DNA of 41,018 nucleotides from Halanaerobium salsuginis (lineage in GTDB: Bacteria; Bacillota; Halanaerobiia; Halanaerobiales; Halanaerobiaceae), in the NCBI RefSeq assembly GCF_900114545.1, contig NZ_FOTI01000025.1, positions 1 through 41,018 on the forward strand. Direction: 5' to 3'. This document shows positions 9,588 through 19,037 of the stretch, one piece after another. The notes beneath the pieces are model-generated. The model did not search any database. It had not been told where the DNA came from and saw only the letters and a list, made by a program, of their open reading frames with translations. Numbering within the stretch: position 1 is the stretch's first letter; each line of letters opens with the position of its first letter. Both the position numbers and the translations under genes were made by a program.

Positions 9588-9635
9588 CAAAGTTGATTAA
9601 ATCACTAAATTAAGTTAAAAAAAATAAAAATTAGC

Positions 9636-9664
9636 TTGAATTGTCTGTAAATTTAAGCTATAAT
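9636..9664 (+). promoter_or_regulatory. Downstream promoter of the Opp-type importer operon
   Basis: TTGAAT (9636-9641), 17-base spacer, TATAAT (9659-9664). It repeats the plan of the promoter 76 bases upstream, including GCTTGAATT at the -35 and ATTTAAGCT before the -10. The leader from here to the start codon at 9800 is about 130 bases. Confidence 0.65.
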
Positions 9665-9764
9665 TAGGTTAAGAAATCGTTTTAGTTGATTCAAAATTTT
9701 TCTTAGTTCGCTCCTGATTTTGTATAAGTTCATAAGCTCTTAAGTCAAAAGAGGAAGTGAAAAA

Positions 9765-9770
9765 ATGTAA
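9765..9770 (+). other. Start-stop codon pair (ATGTAA) behind a Shine-Dalgarno
   Basis: GAGGAAG at 9751-9757 is followed at normal spacing by ATG and directly by TAA, 30 bases before the true start of the solute-binding protein. Ribosomes could initiate and terminate without elongation in this leader. It may be chance. Confidence 0.3.
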
Positions 9771-9799
9771 CACAAAATAATTAAAAGGAGTGTTTATTT

Positions 9800-11479
9800 A
9801 TGATTAACCATTGGAAAAAAGTTTTGATTTTAACCCTGGCTTTTCTTTTCTTAATTGGTGGAATGTCACTTGCCCAAGATTTACCTCGTGACAAAACACT
9901 AGTTGTTACAGGAGCTATGTGGGGCCCTCCATCTACCTGGAATATCTTAATTCCAAATCCTGTTCCTGGAACAAGTACCCTTGTTTATGAAACAATGTTT
10001 GCCTATAATCCTTTAACAAATGAATATACTCCCTGGTTAGCTAAAAGTGGAGAATGGACCAGTGACAAAGAGTATGTGCTTAAATTAAGAGAAGGAATTA
10101 ACTGGACAGATGGTGAACCTTTCACTGCTGAAGATGTTGCCTTTACTTATCAGCTGGCTAAAGATAATCAAATTCCTTATTCTCCAATCTGGAATTGGAT
10201 GGATTCTGTAGAAGCAACTGATGATTATACAGTTACTTTTAAGTTTAGCCAACCTCACTATGCAGAGTGGGATGATGAATTGTACCAAAGATATATAATT
10301 CCTGCTCATATCTGGAAAGATGTTCCTGGTGATCAGCTGCTGACTAAAACAATGAAAAATCCTGTTGGTACAGGTCCTTATACTTACATGCATGCTGGTC
10401 AGGATAGAATGGTCTGGGAAAGAAATGATGATTGGTGGGGTAATGAAGTCTTTGGAAAACCTGCTCCCCAATATATTGTTGATTTAGTAAACCAGAGTAA
10501 TAATGTAATTATGGGAATGTTGATGAAAGGAGAAGTTGATTTAAGTAATAACTTCTTACCTGGAATTCAGAAAATTAAGGATCAATTTGGTTTAAAAACA
10601 TGGTATGAAGATGAACCTTATATGTTATCCTGGAATACAGCTCATATGCCAATGAATGTACTCCGCAAACCAATGGATGATCCTCAGTTTAGAAGAGCTA
10701 TGGCCTTTATGATTAATAGCCAAACAATAGTTGATCGTGTTTATGGTGGGATGGTAAAACCTGCTAATCCAACTGGTTTATTTGGTGAAGGCTGGCAAGA
10801 ATATTTAGATCAGGATATAGTTGATGAATATGGTTTTGAATATAATCCTACTAAAGCCAAAGCTATCCTGGATAGTGCTGGTTATGTTGATAAAGATGGT
10901 GATGGTTGGCGTGATATGCCAAATGGTGATCCAATCAAACTGGAACTAATAGTTCCCAGTGGCTGGACAGACTGGATGGAATCAATTCGGATTATTGCCA
11001 GTAATGCTAAAGACATTGGGCTAAACATTGTTCCAACTTTCCCTGATAGTGCACTTTATGACAACAAGCGTTTCAATCGTGGTTTTGATATGTTAATTGC
11101 TAATATGCAGACTACTTTAAGTTCAACTCCTTTTGATTACTGGGATGGTGTTGCTAACGCAGATATTAAGGGAGATGCTAACAATAACGGTAACTGGGGT
11201 TCTTACGATAATCCTGAACTATTTGATCTAATTGATCAATTTAATATTACCAGGGATGAAGCTAAAAAACATGAAATAGCTTCTGATATTGAAAGAATTC
11301 TATTACAAGACATGCCTACAGTACCGATCTGGCATAACGGTCTCTGGGCACAGGCTACTACAAATCACTGGACTAACTGGCCTAGTGAAGATGATCCTTA
11401 TGGTATCCCTGTAACCTGGGCTAATGCTTATCAATTAGGTATGATCAAAACTCTAATTGGAATTAAACCTGTAAATTAA
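9800..11479 (+). CDS. Oligosaccharide ABC importer, solute-binding protein (SBP_bac_5 family)
   Basis: Family 5 extracellular binding protein, the DppA/OppA fold that in thermophiles and halophiles often binds beta-gluco- or manno-oligosaccharides. Residues 1-25 are a signal peptide (basic start, hydrophobic core, SLA before Q26). There is no lipobox cysteine, so the protein should be a free periplasmic one, unlike monoderm lipoproteins. The mature part has the family landmarks (YTYQLAKDN region near residue 114; GTGPY at 191-195). The 559-residue length fits. It heads the cluster with two permeases, two ATPases and a beta-glucosidase, so a sugar ligand, not a peptide, is the better inference. 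The start follows AAAAGGAGTG. Confidence 0.85.
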   Translation: MINHWKKVLILTLAFLFLIGGMSLAQDLPRDKTLVVTGAMWGPPSTWNILIPNPVPGTSTLVYETMFAYNPLTNEYTPWLAKSGEWTSDKEYVLKLREGINWTDGEPFTAEDVAFTYQLAKDNQIPYSPIWNWMDSVEATDDYTVTFKFSQPHYAEWDDELYQRYIIPAHIWKDVPGDQLLTKTMKNPVGTGPYTYMHAGQDRMVWERNDDWWGNEVFGKPAPQYIVDLVNQSNNVIMGMLMKGEVDLSNNFLPGIQKIKDQFGLKTWYEDEPYMLSWNTAHMPMNVLRKPMDDPQFRRAMAFMINSQTIVDRVYGGMVKPANPTGLFGEGWQEYLDQDIVDEYGFEYNPTKAKAILDSAGYVDKDGDGWRDMPNGDPIKLELIVPSGWTDWMESIRIIASNAKDIGLNIVPTFPDSALYDNKRFNRGFDMLIANMQTTLSSTPFDYWDGVANADIKGDANNNGNWGSYDNPELFDLIDQFNITRDEAKKHEIASDIERILLQDMPTVPIWHNGLWAQATTNHWTNWPSEDDPYGIPVTWANAYQLGMIKTLIGIKPVN

Positions 11480-11518
11480 ACATGTCCAGTAAAAAAGCAA
11501 GTTAATTATTTTAGCAAA

Positions 11519-11550
11519 AACAGGTCCGATATTTATTTATCGGGCCTGTT
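11519..11550 (+). repeat. Stem-loop between binding protein and permease genes
   Basis: AACAGGTCCGATA (11519-11531) pairs with TATCGGGCCTGTT (11538-11550), 13 pairs with one G-U and a six-base loop. No T tract follows. Such hairpins after a binding-protein gene usually protect that part of the mRNA and give excess binding protein over permease. Confidence 0.65.
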
Positions 11551-11572
11551 ATTTAGAAAGGAGTAGTTTTAA

Positions 11573-12562
11573 ATGGGTAAGTATCTCAGAAAGAAACTTA
11601 TTGTTTACCTTATTACATTTGTGCTAGCTGTTACGATAAACTTTATTATTCCCAGGTTAATGCCTGGTGATCCCATTCAATCACTTTTATCACGGTTTTC
11701 AGGTATGGAAGGTGGCCGTGAAATTTTAGAAAATCAGCTAACTCTGTTATTTAACCTCAATCAGCCACTCTGGCAGCAATATCTTAATTTCTGGAAATCG
11801 GTTTTCACGCTTGATTTTGGTATTTCAATTATACAATTTCCAACCCCAGTTTTAGATATTATTAAAAGAGCTATTGTGTATGATTTATCCGTTTTATTAC
11901 CTGCAATTATATTAAGCTGGATAGTTGGTAATAAGCTTGGAGCTTATTCTGGAACTGATAAAAAAATGGATAATGCTACCATGCCTTTTTTCTATTTTTT
12001 AGCTTCTTCTCCTTATTTCTGGATGGCCGGGATTGTGGCCTTTTTCTTTGGAGTTAAATTGGGCTGGTTCCCAATTAGTGGGGCTTATGGTTCAACTTCA
12101 ACACCTGGTTTTAGGTTGAGTTTTATCCTTGATTTTATTCATCATTGGTTTTTGCCCTTCTTTACTATGTTTTTAGTTCAACTTGGAGGTTGGGCAATTG
12201 GAATGAGAAATATGATCATTTATGAACGCAGTTCTAATTATTCTAAATACATGAGTTCATTGGGAGCTTCGGATGGTTTAATTAGACAATATGGATTTCG
12301 CAATGGAGTTTTACCTCAAGTAACAGGTCTTGCTCTAAGAATTGGACGTATTGTAGGGGGAGCCATTACAGTTCAGGTTGTTTTTAATTATCCTGGTCTG
12401 GGCCGGATGATGCTTGATGCTGTACAAAATCAGGACTATTTTTTATTACAGGGAATTTTCTTGACAATAGTAACTATGGTTCTGGTGGCGAATTTTATTG
12501 TTGATATAATTTATATGTTTATTGATCCCCGGGTAAGACTGTCATTTACTGAGGAGGTGTAG
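11573..12562 (+). CDS. Oligosaccharide ABC importer permease, DppB type
   Basis: Integral membrane subunit of the family 5 importer. The 329-residue protein has an N-terminal membrane segment (about 9-28), an external loop typical of DppB/OppB with the LMPGDPIQ segment near residue 29, then five further hydrophobic helices. The cytoplasmic ATPase-contact loop is around residues 221-246 (YSKYMSSLGASDG...). It starts after AAAGGAGTAG and is followed within three bases by the second permease, so they are co-translated. It pairs with the next gene to form the channel. Confidence 0.9.
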   Translation: MGKYLRKKLIVYLITFVLAVTINFIIPRLMPGDPIQSLLSRFSGMEGGREILENQLTLLFNLNQPLWQQYLNFWKSVFTLDFGISIIQFPTPVLDIIKRAIVYDLSVLLPAIILSWIVGNKLGAYSGTDKKMDNATMPFFYFLASSPYFWMAGIVAFFFGVKLGWFPISGAYGSTSTPGFRLSFILDFIHHWFLPFFTMFLVQLGGWAIGMRNMIIYERSSNYSKYMSSLGASDGLIRQYGFRNGVLPQVTGLALRIGRIVGGAITVQVVFNYPGLGRMMLDAVQNQDYFLLQGIFLTIVTMVLVANFIVDIIYMFIDPRVRLSFTEEV

Positions 12563-12565
12563 TTT

Positions 12566-13429
12566 GTGTTAACTGAATTCTGGAAGAAACATGAAAATTT
12601 ATATTATGCTTTAACAAATAAAAAAGTTATTTTTGGTTTAACCATAGTAATTTTTGTTTTTCTATTAGCAGTTTTTGGACCAATGTTAACTCCTTATGAA
12701 TATGGTGATTATGCAGGAGAAGGCTATATGCCTCCGTCTAGTCAGCATTTTTTTGGAACAACAATTGACGGTAAAGATGTTTTTACACGAACTGTTTATG
12801 GTTTGCGTTCAACTTTATTGGTAGGAGTAATAGCTGGTACAATAGCTACTCTGGTTGGTTGTGCTGTTGGTTTTTTAGCTGGTTATTATGGAGGAACTCT
12901 TTTTGATGAACTGTTAATGATGATGACTAATATTTTTGTTGTAATTCCTCAGTTAGCCTTATTAATAGTTATTGCAGCTTTTCTGGAGGTAAGAGGGGTA
13001 GTCGTGATGGCGGTGATTGTTTCGATAACTGCCTGGCCCTGGACAGCAAGAGCTGTTCGTTCGCAGACACTTTCTTTAAAAAATCAGGAATATGTATCAC
13101 TTTCAAAGATTTCTTCCCTCAATGTGGGCAGGATTTTAAGAGAAGATATTGCATCTAATATGTTTTCATATGTTTTTATGGTTTTTATCCAGCAGTTTAA
13201 TGGAACAATGCTGGCCACTGTCCAGCTTGAATTTTTAGGACTTGGACCGACAAAGGGAATTTCACTTGGTCTAGTTATGCAAAATGCTGTTAACTGGAAC
13301 GGTATCCAGCTTGGCATGTGGTGGTGGGCCATAATTCCTGGTTTAATTCTGGCAGTTTTAATTACTGCACTTTATTTTATAAACACTGGACTTGATGCAG
13401 CCTTTAATCCAAGGTTAAGGGAGATGTAA
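12566..13429 (+). CDS. Oligosaccharide ABC importer permease, DppC type
   Basis: Second channel subunit, 287 residues. The N-terminal membrane helix (about 20-40) is followed by the DppC-type segment HFFGTTIDGKDVFTR (about residues 62-76), then further helices and a contact loop near residues 172-185 (QEYVSLSKISSL). The start is a GTG at 12566 placed after GAGGAGGTG; no in-frame ATG fits better. Two bases separate its stop from the first ATPase gene. Length and motif order are normal. Confidence 0.9.
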   Translation: MLTEFWKKHENLYYALTNKKVIFGLTIVIFVFLLAVFGPMLTPYEYGDYAGEGYMPPSSQHFFGTTIDGKDVFTRTVYGLRSTLLVGVIAGTIATLVGCAVGFLAGYYGGTLFDELLMMMTNIFVVIPQLALLIVIAAFLEVRGVVVMAVIVSITAWPWTARAVRSQTLSLKNQEYVSLSKISSLNVGRILREDIASNMFSYVFMVFIQQFNGTMLATVQLEFLGLGPTKGISLGLVMQNAVNWNGIQLGMWWWAIIPGLILAVLITALYFINTGLDAAFNPRLREM

Positions 13430-13431
13430 CT

Positions 13432-14424
13432 ATGAGTGAAAATATTTTAGAAGTGAAAAATTTACGTGCTTATTATAATATACTAAAAGGTCAGGTTAAA
13501 GCAGTAGATGATATTACCTTTAATCTAAAAAAGGGAGAAATACTTGGTCTAGCAGGTGAATCTGGTTGTGGTAAGAGTACTTTAGCTAGTAGTTTTATTT
13601 CCAGAAAAAAACCTTTAGAATATGTTTCAGGTGAAGTTGATCTAGTTGGTCATGAAATTATGAAAATGGATGAAGCAGAATTTAAAAAATTACGTCTTAA
13701 AACTATTTCTATCATACCTCAGTATGCTCTTGATGCTTTTAGCCCAACTAAAAAGATACGTACTTTTATTAAAGACTTGGCTCATCAGCATGGGATTAAA
13801 ACTGATCGAGCTTTTATGGAAAAAGTAGAAGAAAGACTTGATTTAGTTAATCTTGATAAATCAGTTTTAAATCGTTATTCAATTGAATTATCAGGTGGTA
13901 TGAAACAGCGTGTAGTAATGGTTATTTCAACGATCTTAGATCCTGATTTTATTATTGCTGATGAGATAACATCAGCTCTTGATGTTAGTTCACAGCGTTT
14001 TGTAGCGACAATGCTGGCTAATTTGAGAGATCTGGAAATTATTAAATCTGCTATTTTTATTACCCATGATCTTTCTATCTTATATCAAATAGCAGATAGA
14101 ATTATGATTATGTATGCCGGTAATTTTGCAGAGATAGCACCAACTGATGAGATTGTAGCCAGGCCGCGTCATCCTTATACAAGAGCCTTAATTAATTCTC
14201 TGCCCAAGGTAGGAATTCAATATCATGATAAACGGCTTTCTGGAATAGAAGGAACACCACCTCACTTACTTAATATAGGTGATGGCTGTCGTTTTAGAGA
14301 TCGCTGTCCTTATGCAATCGAAAAGTGTGAAGAAACTCCAATTAGAGAAAAAGTTGCTGATAATCATTATGTCTCCTGCTGGAGATGGCAAGAATTAGGA
14401 AGTGATCTCAATGTCGAAGAATAA
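13432..14424 (+). CDS. Oligosaccharide ABC importer ATPase, DppD type
   Basis: Cytoplasmic ATPase that powers the importer. Walker A is GESGCGKST at residues 42-50, the signature LSGGM at 153-157, and Walker B IIADE with catalytic E178. The C-terminal cysteine-containing segment CRFRDRCPYAIEKC is the oligopeptide/dipeptide family extension. The 330-residue length is standard. It overlaps the start of the next ATPase gene, which makes the expected heterodimer. Confidence 0.92.
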   Translation: MSENILEVKNLRAYYNILKGQVKAVDDITFNLKKGEILGLAGESGCGKSTLASSFISRKKPLEYVSGEVDLVGHEIMKMDEAEFKKLRLKTISIIPQYALDAFSPTKKIRTFIKDLAHQHGIKTDRAFMEKVEERLDLVNLDKSVLNRYSIELSGGMKQRVVMVISTILDPDFIIADEITSALDVSSQRFVATMLANLRDLEIIKSAIFITHDLSILYQIADRIMIMYAGNFAEIAPTDEIVARPRHPYTRALINSLPKVGIQYHDKRLSGIEGTPPHLLNIGDGCRFRDRCPYAIEKCEETPIREKVADNHYVSCWRWQELGSDLNVEE

Positions 14425-15340
14425 TAAAAATGAAGTAGTAATGTCAGTTAAAAATTTAACTAAAATTTTTAAAAGCGGAATCTTTAATCCAGAATATACT
14501 ACAGCTGTTAAAGATGTTTCTTTTGATATTGAAAAAGGAAAAATTATTTCTTTGATCGGTGAAAGTGGTAGTGGTAAGACTACAGTTGGTAAACTTATTT
14601 TAAAGTTAATTAATCCTTCTTCTGGTCAGATTATTTATAAAGGTCAGGATATAGCAGAAATTACTGATAAAAAAGATACTCAAAAATATTATCGCCGAGT
14701 ACAGGGGATTTTTCAGGATCCTTTTGCTACTTTTAATCCTCTTTATCGGGTGGATCGAGTATTTGATATGATTTTTGATTCTTATGAACTGGGATTTAGC
14801 GATAAAGATGAAGCAATTAGAAAGGTATTGCACGATGTTAATTTAAATCCTGATCGAACTTTAGGCAAATTTCCCCATCAACTTAGTGGAGGCCAGTTAC
14901 AGAGGTTATTAATTGCCCGGGCCCTGCTGATGGATGTTGATATTTTAATTGCTGATGAACTAATTAGTATGCTGGATGCTTCAACTAGAATTGGAGTTTT
15001 AAATTTATTAGTTGAATCATGTAAGAAAAATGGTATGGCTGTTATTTTTATTACTCATGATTTAAATTTAGGTTATTATATTAGTGATCAATCTTTAATC
15101 ATGTATAAAGGTCGTCTTGTTGAAAGAGGAGCAACTAAAAAAATCTACGAAAATTCAACTCACCCATATACCAAAATGCTCTTTGAAGCTGTACCTGAAA
15201 TTGGTGATCGCTGGGATCCTGAAGAAGAGTTTTTACCTGAACAAGTTGTAGGTGAAGTAAAAGACTTTTATCAAAATAATCAGGGGCGTGGTTTTGTAGA
15301 AGTAGAAAAGGGTCACAGTGTTTTATTTAGTGACGAATAA
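14411..15340 (+). CDS. Oligosaccharide ABC importer ATPase, DppF type
   Basis: Partner ATPase of the importer. From ATG 14411 (309 residues) Walker A is GESGSGKTT at 50-58, the signature LSGGQ at 158-162, and Walker B ILIADE ends at E183. ATG 14411 is preferred because AGGAAGTG precedes it at good spacing; a GTG nine bases upstream (14402) would lie in that site. The gene overlaps dppD by 14 bases. The usual DppF C-terminal cysteine motif is absent and the tail is short, which is common in this branch. Confidence 0.9.
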   Translation: MSKNNKNEVVMSVKNLTKIFKSGIFNPEYTTAVKDVSFDIEKGKIISLIGESGSGKTTVGKLILKLINPSSGQIIYKGQDIAEITDKKDTQKYYRRVQGIFQDPFATFNPLYRVDRVFDMIFDSYELGFSDKDEAIRKVLHDVNLNPDRTLGKFPHQLSGGQLQRLLIARALLMDVDILIADELISMLDASTRIGVLNLLVESCKKNGMAVIFITHDLNLGYYISDQSLIMYKGRLVERGATKKIYENSTHPYTKMLFEAVPEIGDRWDPEEEFLPEQVVGEVKDFYQNNQGRGFVEVEKGHSVLFSDE

Positions 15341-15361
15341 ATATTAGGGAGGTTTTTTGGC

Positions 15362-16711
15362 ATGGCAAATTTAATTTTTCCCTCTGATTTTGAATGGGGT
15401 GCCGCTACAGCTGCTTATCAAATTGAAGGTGCAGCAGCAGAAGATGGCAAAGGAAAATCTATCTGGGATACATTTACTCATCAGAAGGGAAATATTCTAA
15501 ACAATGACACAGGTGATATTGCTTGTGATCATTATCATCGTTATCAAGAAGATATAGCTTTAATGAAAGAAATTGGTCTGGATACATATCGTTTTTCTAT
15601 TTCCTGGCCCAGAGTTTTACCAGCTGGCAAAGGTAAAGTTAATCAAAAAGGAATTGACTTTTATAAACGGCTGGTTAATCAGCTCTTAGAGGCTGGCATT
15701 AAACCAGCTGCAACTCTATATCACTGGGATTTACCTGAGCAGTTACAGCTTAAAGGTGGCTGGGAAAATCGAGATACTATTTACTATTTTCAAGAATATG
15801 CAGAATTAATGTATAGTGAATTAGGAGATTTAGTTCCCCGCTGGATTACTCACAATGAACCATTTGTAGTTTCAATGGTTGGAAATTTATTTGGGGAGCA
15901 TGCACCTGGTTATCAGGATTATAATAAAGCTTTACAGGTAGCCCATAATTTGCTTGTTTCACATGGATTAGCTGTTGACAGTTTTAGAGAAAGTGGTATT
16001 AAAGGAGAAATTGGGATTACACTTAATCTTAACCATGTTTATGCTAAAACTGACAGTAAAGAAGATCAACAGGCTAAAGATTATTGTGATGCTTTTAATA
16101 ACCGCTGGTTCTTAGATCCTGTTTTTAAAGCTAAATATCCCACAAAATTATTAGCTTTATATCAGGATAAGTTTGGTGGCTTTGAAATAGAAACAGGTGA
16201 TATGGAAATTATCAGTCGTGAAATTGACTTTCTAGGAATAAATTATTATTCCCGGGCTGTGGTAGAATATGCTGAAGATGAACTTTTAAAGCATAAAACC
16301 ATTAAACCTGAACAAGCAATATATACAGCTATGAACTGGGAAGTTTATCCTGATGGACTGCGTGATTTACTAATTAGATTGAATAAAGAATATACTGATA
16401 AAGAAATTTTCATTACCGAAAATGGTGCTGCTTTTGCTGATCAGTTAGCAGCAGATGGTCAGGTTCATGATCAGCCCCGGGTAGATTATTTAAGAGAACA
16501 TTTTAAGGCTGCTTATCAAGCAATTGAAGCTGGAGTTCCTCTAGCTGGTTATTATGTCTGGTCATTACTTGATAATTTTGAATGGGCATTTGGTTATAGC
16601 AAACGTTTTGGAATAATTCATGTTGATTATCAAAATCAGCAACAGAGAACACTTAAAGATAGTGCTAAAATGTTTAAACAGGTCATTGCAGATAATGGCT
16701 TAACAGATTGA
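15362..16711 (+). CDS. Beta-glucosidase, GH1
   Basis: Cytoplasmic retaining glycosidase that releases glucose (or related beta-linked sugars) from imported oligosaccharides. All GH1 marks are present: the N-terminal FEWGAATAAYQIEGA, acid/base E166 in THNEP, and nucleophile E353 in ITENGAA. The 449-residue length is typical. It starts 21 bases after the ATPase gene behind GGGAGG and is the last gene of the operon, followed by a hairpin at 16743. Some GH1 enzymes are beta-mannosidases or 6-phospho-glycosidases; import here is by ABC rather than PTS, so a non-phosphorylated substrate is expected. Confidence 0.92.
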   Translation: MANLIFPSDFEWGAATAAYQIEGAAAEDGKGKSIWDTFTHQKGNILNNDTGDIACDHYHRYQEDIALMKEIGLDTYRFSISWPRVLPAGKGKVNQKGIDFYKRLVNQLLEAGIKPAATLYHWDLPEQLQLKGGWENRDTIYYFQEYAELMYSELGDLVPRWITHNEPFVVSMVGNLFGEHAPGYQDYNKALQVAHNLLVSHGLAVDSFRESGIKGEIGITLNLNHVYAKTDSKEDQQAKDYCDAFNNRWFLDPVFKAKYPTKLLALYQDKFGGFEIETGDMEIISREIDFLGINYYSRAVVEYAEDELLKHKTIKPEQAIYTAMNWEVYPDGLRDLLIRLNKEYTDKEIFITENGAAFADQLAADGQVHDQPRVDYLREHFKAAYQAIEAGVPLAGYYVWSLLDNFEWAFGYSKRFGIIHVDYQNQQQRTLKDSAKMFKQVIADNGLTD

Positions 16712-16742
16712 CTTACTAAATAATTAGCAATTTATTTAGTTT

Positions 16743-16772
16743 AATAAAGCTAACTAAGAGTTAGCTTTATTT
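16743..16772 (+). terminator. Terminator after the beta-glucosidase
   Basis: AATAAAGCTAACT (16743-16755) and AGTTAGCTTTATT (16759-16771) form a perfect 13-pair stem with an AAG loop. The T run is short, so efficiency is uncertain. Confidence 0.65.
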
Positions 16773-16775
16773 GAT

Positions 16776-16855
16776 AAGCTTAAAGCCGTTAATTAATATT
16801 TGTTAAATCTAATTTAATAAATTAGGTATTAATTATAGATTAAGGCTTTAAGCTT
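16776..16855 (+). ncRNA. Nested three-helix structure upstream of the chemoreceptor
   Basis: AAGCTTAAAGCC (16776-16787) pairs with GGCTTTAAGCTT (16844-16855), perfect over 12. Inside, TTAATTAATA (16789-16798) pairs with TATTAATTA (16827-16835), and CTAATTT (16809-16815) with AAATTAG (16819-16825). The helices stack in one 80-base rod with internal loops, ending 32 bases before the start codon. It could be a regulatory leader or a small mobile repeat; no known riboswitch class is recognised. Confidence 0.45.
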
Positions 16856-16887
16856 TCTTAATATCAGAACTTGCAGGAGGAATATAA

Positions 16888-18978
16888 ATGGCAAGCCCCA
16901 GAAAAAATTTATCATTTTTTTATTCACTAAAAGGTAAGATTACAGCAATTATAGTTTTAATTTTCTTAATAGTTCTGGCTTTGATTAGTTATTTAACTTT
17001 TAACTCTGCTGCTAAAATAGTAAAAAGCAAAATCAATGAAAACATAAATTTGGTTGCTGCTTCTTATAAAAATAATGTTAGTTCTCTGCTTGGAATTCTG
17101 GATCGTCAATTGGGATCAGTTAAAAGAGATAAAACTTTAGCCAGCTATCTAGATCTAATGGATGGTCTGTATCCCGGACCGGCAGCAGCTGAATCAGCCA
17201 GAAAAGATTTTTTGAATAGTATTGATGCTTTTTTGGGTATGCAGTATGCAACTGCAGGTATCCTGGAAAAAACAACTCAGAATTTGGCTGGAATTGATTT
17301 TGCCTATCTCAGTTTGCCAGATGGAACAGTAATTGCTGATTCCAGAATTACCTCAGCTGAATCATTAGCTCAAAAAGATTCTTATCTAAAACAAAAATTA
17401 TCTCCTGAGCTATATAAAAATATAAAATTTGGTTTTATACAGCAGGCAGCTAACCAGTCTTATTTGCTTTATAATTCTCCTCTTTATGCTGAAGATGGTA
17501 AGACAGTACGTGCCTATCTTGTTTTAGCTTTAAATCCTCAAATTCTTTATACAGTTTTAGCTGATTTAGATGTTGATACAGCTGGTAGTTATAAATTAAT
17601 TAATGCCAGAGGAGAAATTGTTAAAGCAGCTGATAAAAATTTATTTGGCCAGTCTCTATCAAATACCTGGCTTGTTAATACCAGAGTTGATAGTGGAGAG
17701 CTTAAAAAAACTGAATTAGCTGAACACTATTTATTAAAAGAAAATATTAGTGATAATCTTGCTTTAGCAGTTGATATACCGATTAAAGAAATGTTAGCAC
17801 CTGTTAATAAGCTTGCCCAAAAAATTATCACGGCAGCTTTAATTTCACTTTTTTTAGTAATTTTAATTATAATATTTTTTATTAATTGGCAGTTAAAGCC
17901 TCTCGCTGCTTTTGTTAGTTCTTTTCAAAATATGAAAAATGGAGATTTGCGAGAAAAGGTTAAGATAGATCAGAAATTGCTTGCTCGCAAAGATGAAATT
18001 GGTATTATGGCTAGTTATTTTAATGAAATGTTAACTGGAATTAAAACTCTTGTGAAAACAATTGAACAGCAGGCTCAGGAATTAAATATGGCTGCAGAAA
18101 AAATGAATAACAGCAGTTATAATCTAGGGCAGGAAGTAAACCAAGTTGGAATTGAAGTAGAAAATTTATCAGCTGGTTCGGAAGAACAGCTGGCCCAGAT
18201 TGAAGTCAGTAATCTTAATGTTCAGGATTTAAATAATGAGATTAAACAAGTTGATCAAAATGCAGGCCAAATTTCAGAACATGCTGATCAAGTATTAACC
18301 AGTATAGCTCAGGGTGGTCAGTCAGTTACAAACTCAATTAGTAATATTGAAAGTTTAAGTGCAGAAACAGCTAGTATTGCAAACCTGGTAGAGAATCTCG
18401 GCCAAATGTCAGCTGAAATTGGTGATATTGTAGTTTTAATTAACAATATATCACAGCAGACTAATTTACTTGCTTTAAATGCAGCAATTGAAGCAGCCAG
18501 AGCTGGTGAAGCTGGGCGAGGGTTTTCAGTAGTTGCTGATGAAATACGTTCTTTAGCTGAAGAATCTGCAGCAGCAACTGAAAATATTGCCAAGTTAATC
18601 ACTAAAATTCAGACTGGGGTTACAGAAACAGTTACTGAAATGGAAAAAAATAAAGAGTTTATGAATACAACTGTAAATGGCATCAAAAAGACTGATAAAA
18701 TCTTTGCTGAAATCAATAAAATTACTAAAGAATTAACAGCTTCAATTAATAATATTGTGAGTCGAATTACCTCTATGAGAGCAGAAAGTGATGATCTTGA
18801 ACATTCAATTGGTGATATTGCCAAAGTTACAGCAGATTTTGCAGGAAGTTCAGAACATTTAGCAGCTGCCAGTCAAGAGCAAAGCGCAGCAACTCATGAT
18901 ATAGTTTCTACAGCTGATAGCTTACAGTCTATGTCAGCTAAATTGATTGCTAATATCAATGATTTTAAGGTTGAATAA
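16888..18978 (+). CDS. Methyl-accepting chemotaxis protein
   Basis: Membrane chemoreceptor signalling to CheA/CheW. TM1 is about residues 18-38, and an exported sensor region of the double Cache kind spans about 40-305. TM2 is about 310-331, then a HAMP domain to about 385. The cytoplasmic coiled-coil has the signalling tip at about 519-560 ([20 protein letters not shown]). The 696-residue length fits. It lies 59 bases before the beta-mannosidase with no terminator between, so it is probably co-transcribed with the mannoside enzymes and senses a mannan-derived sugar or its binding protein. The ligand is not readable from the sequence. Confidence 0.92.
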   Translation: MASPRKNLSFFYSLKGKITAIIVLIFLIVLALISYLTFNSAAKIVKSKINENINLVAASYKNNVSSLLGILDRQLGSVKRDKTLASYLDLMDGLYPGPAAAESARKDFLNSIDAFLGMQYATAGILEKTTQNLAGIDFAYLSLPDGTVIADSRITSAESLAQKDSYLKQKLSPELYKNIKFGFIQQAANQSYLLYNSPLYAEDGKTVRAYLVLALNPQILYTVLADLDVDTAGSYKLINARGEIVKAADKNLFGQSLSNTWLVNTRVDSGELKKTELAEHYLLKENISDNLALAVDIPIKEMLAPVNKLAQKIITAALISLFLVILIIIFFINWQLKPLAAFVSSFQNMKNGDLREKVKIDQKLLARKDEIGIMASYFNEMLTGIKTLVKTIEQQAQELNMAAEKMNNSSYNLGQEVNQVGIEVENLSAGSEEQLAQIEVSNLNVQDLNNEIKQVDQNAGQISEHADQVLTSIAQGGQSVTNSISNIESLSAETASIANLVENLGQMSAEIGDIVVLINNISQQTNLLALNAAIEAARAGEAGRGFSVVADEIRSLAEESAAATENIAKLITKIQTGVTETVTEMEKNKEFMNTTVNGIKKTDKIFAEINKITKELTASINNIVSRITSMRAESDDLEHSIGDIAKVTADFAGSSEHLAAASQEQSAATHDIVSTADSLQSMSAKLIANINDFKVE

Positions 18979-19037
18979 GTTTAAATCTAATTATGAGAAT
19001 GATTTATTATTAAATTTATATTTGAGGTGATTAAGAA

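Noticed and set aside
16776-16855. Cyclic-di-GMP riboswitch before the chemoreceptor
   Set aside because: Position is suggestive, but the conserved bases and tetraloop of that class are missing; kept only as an unknown structure.
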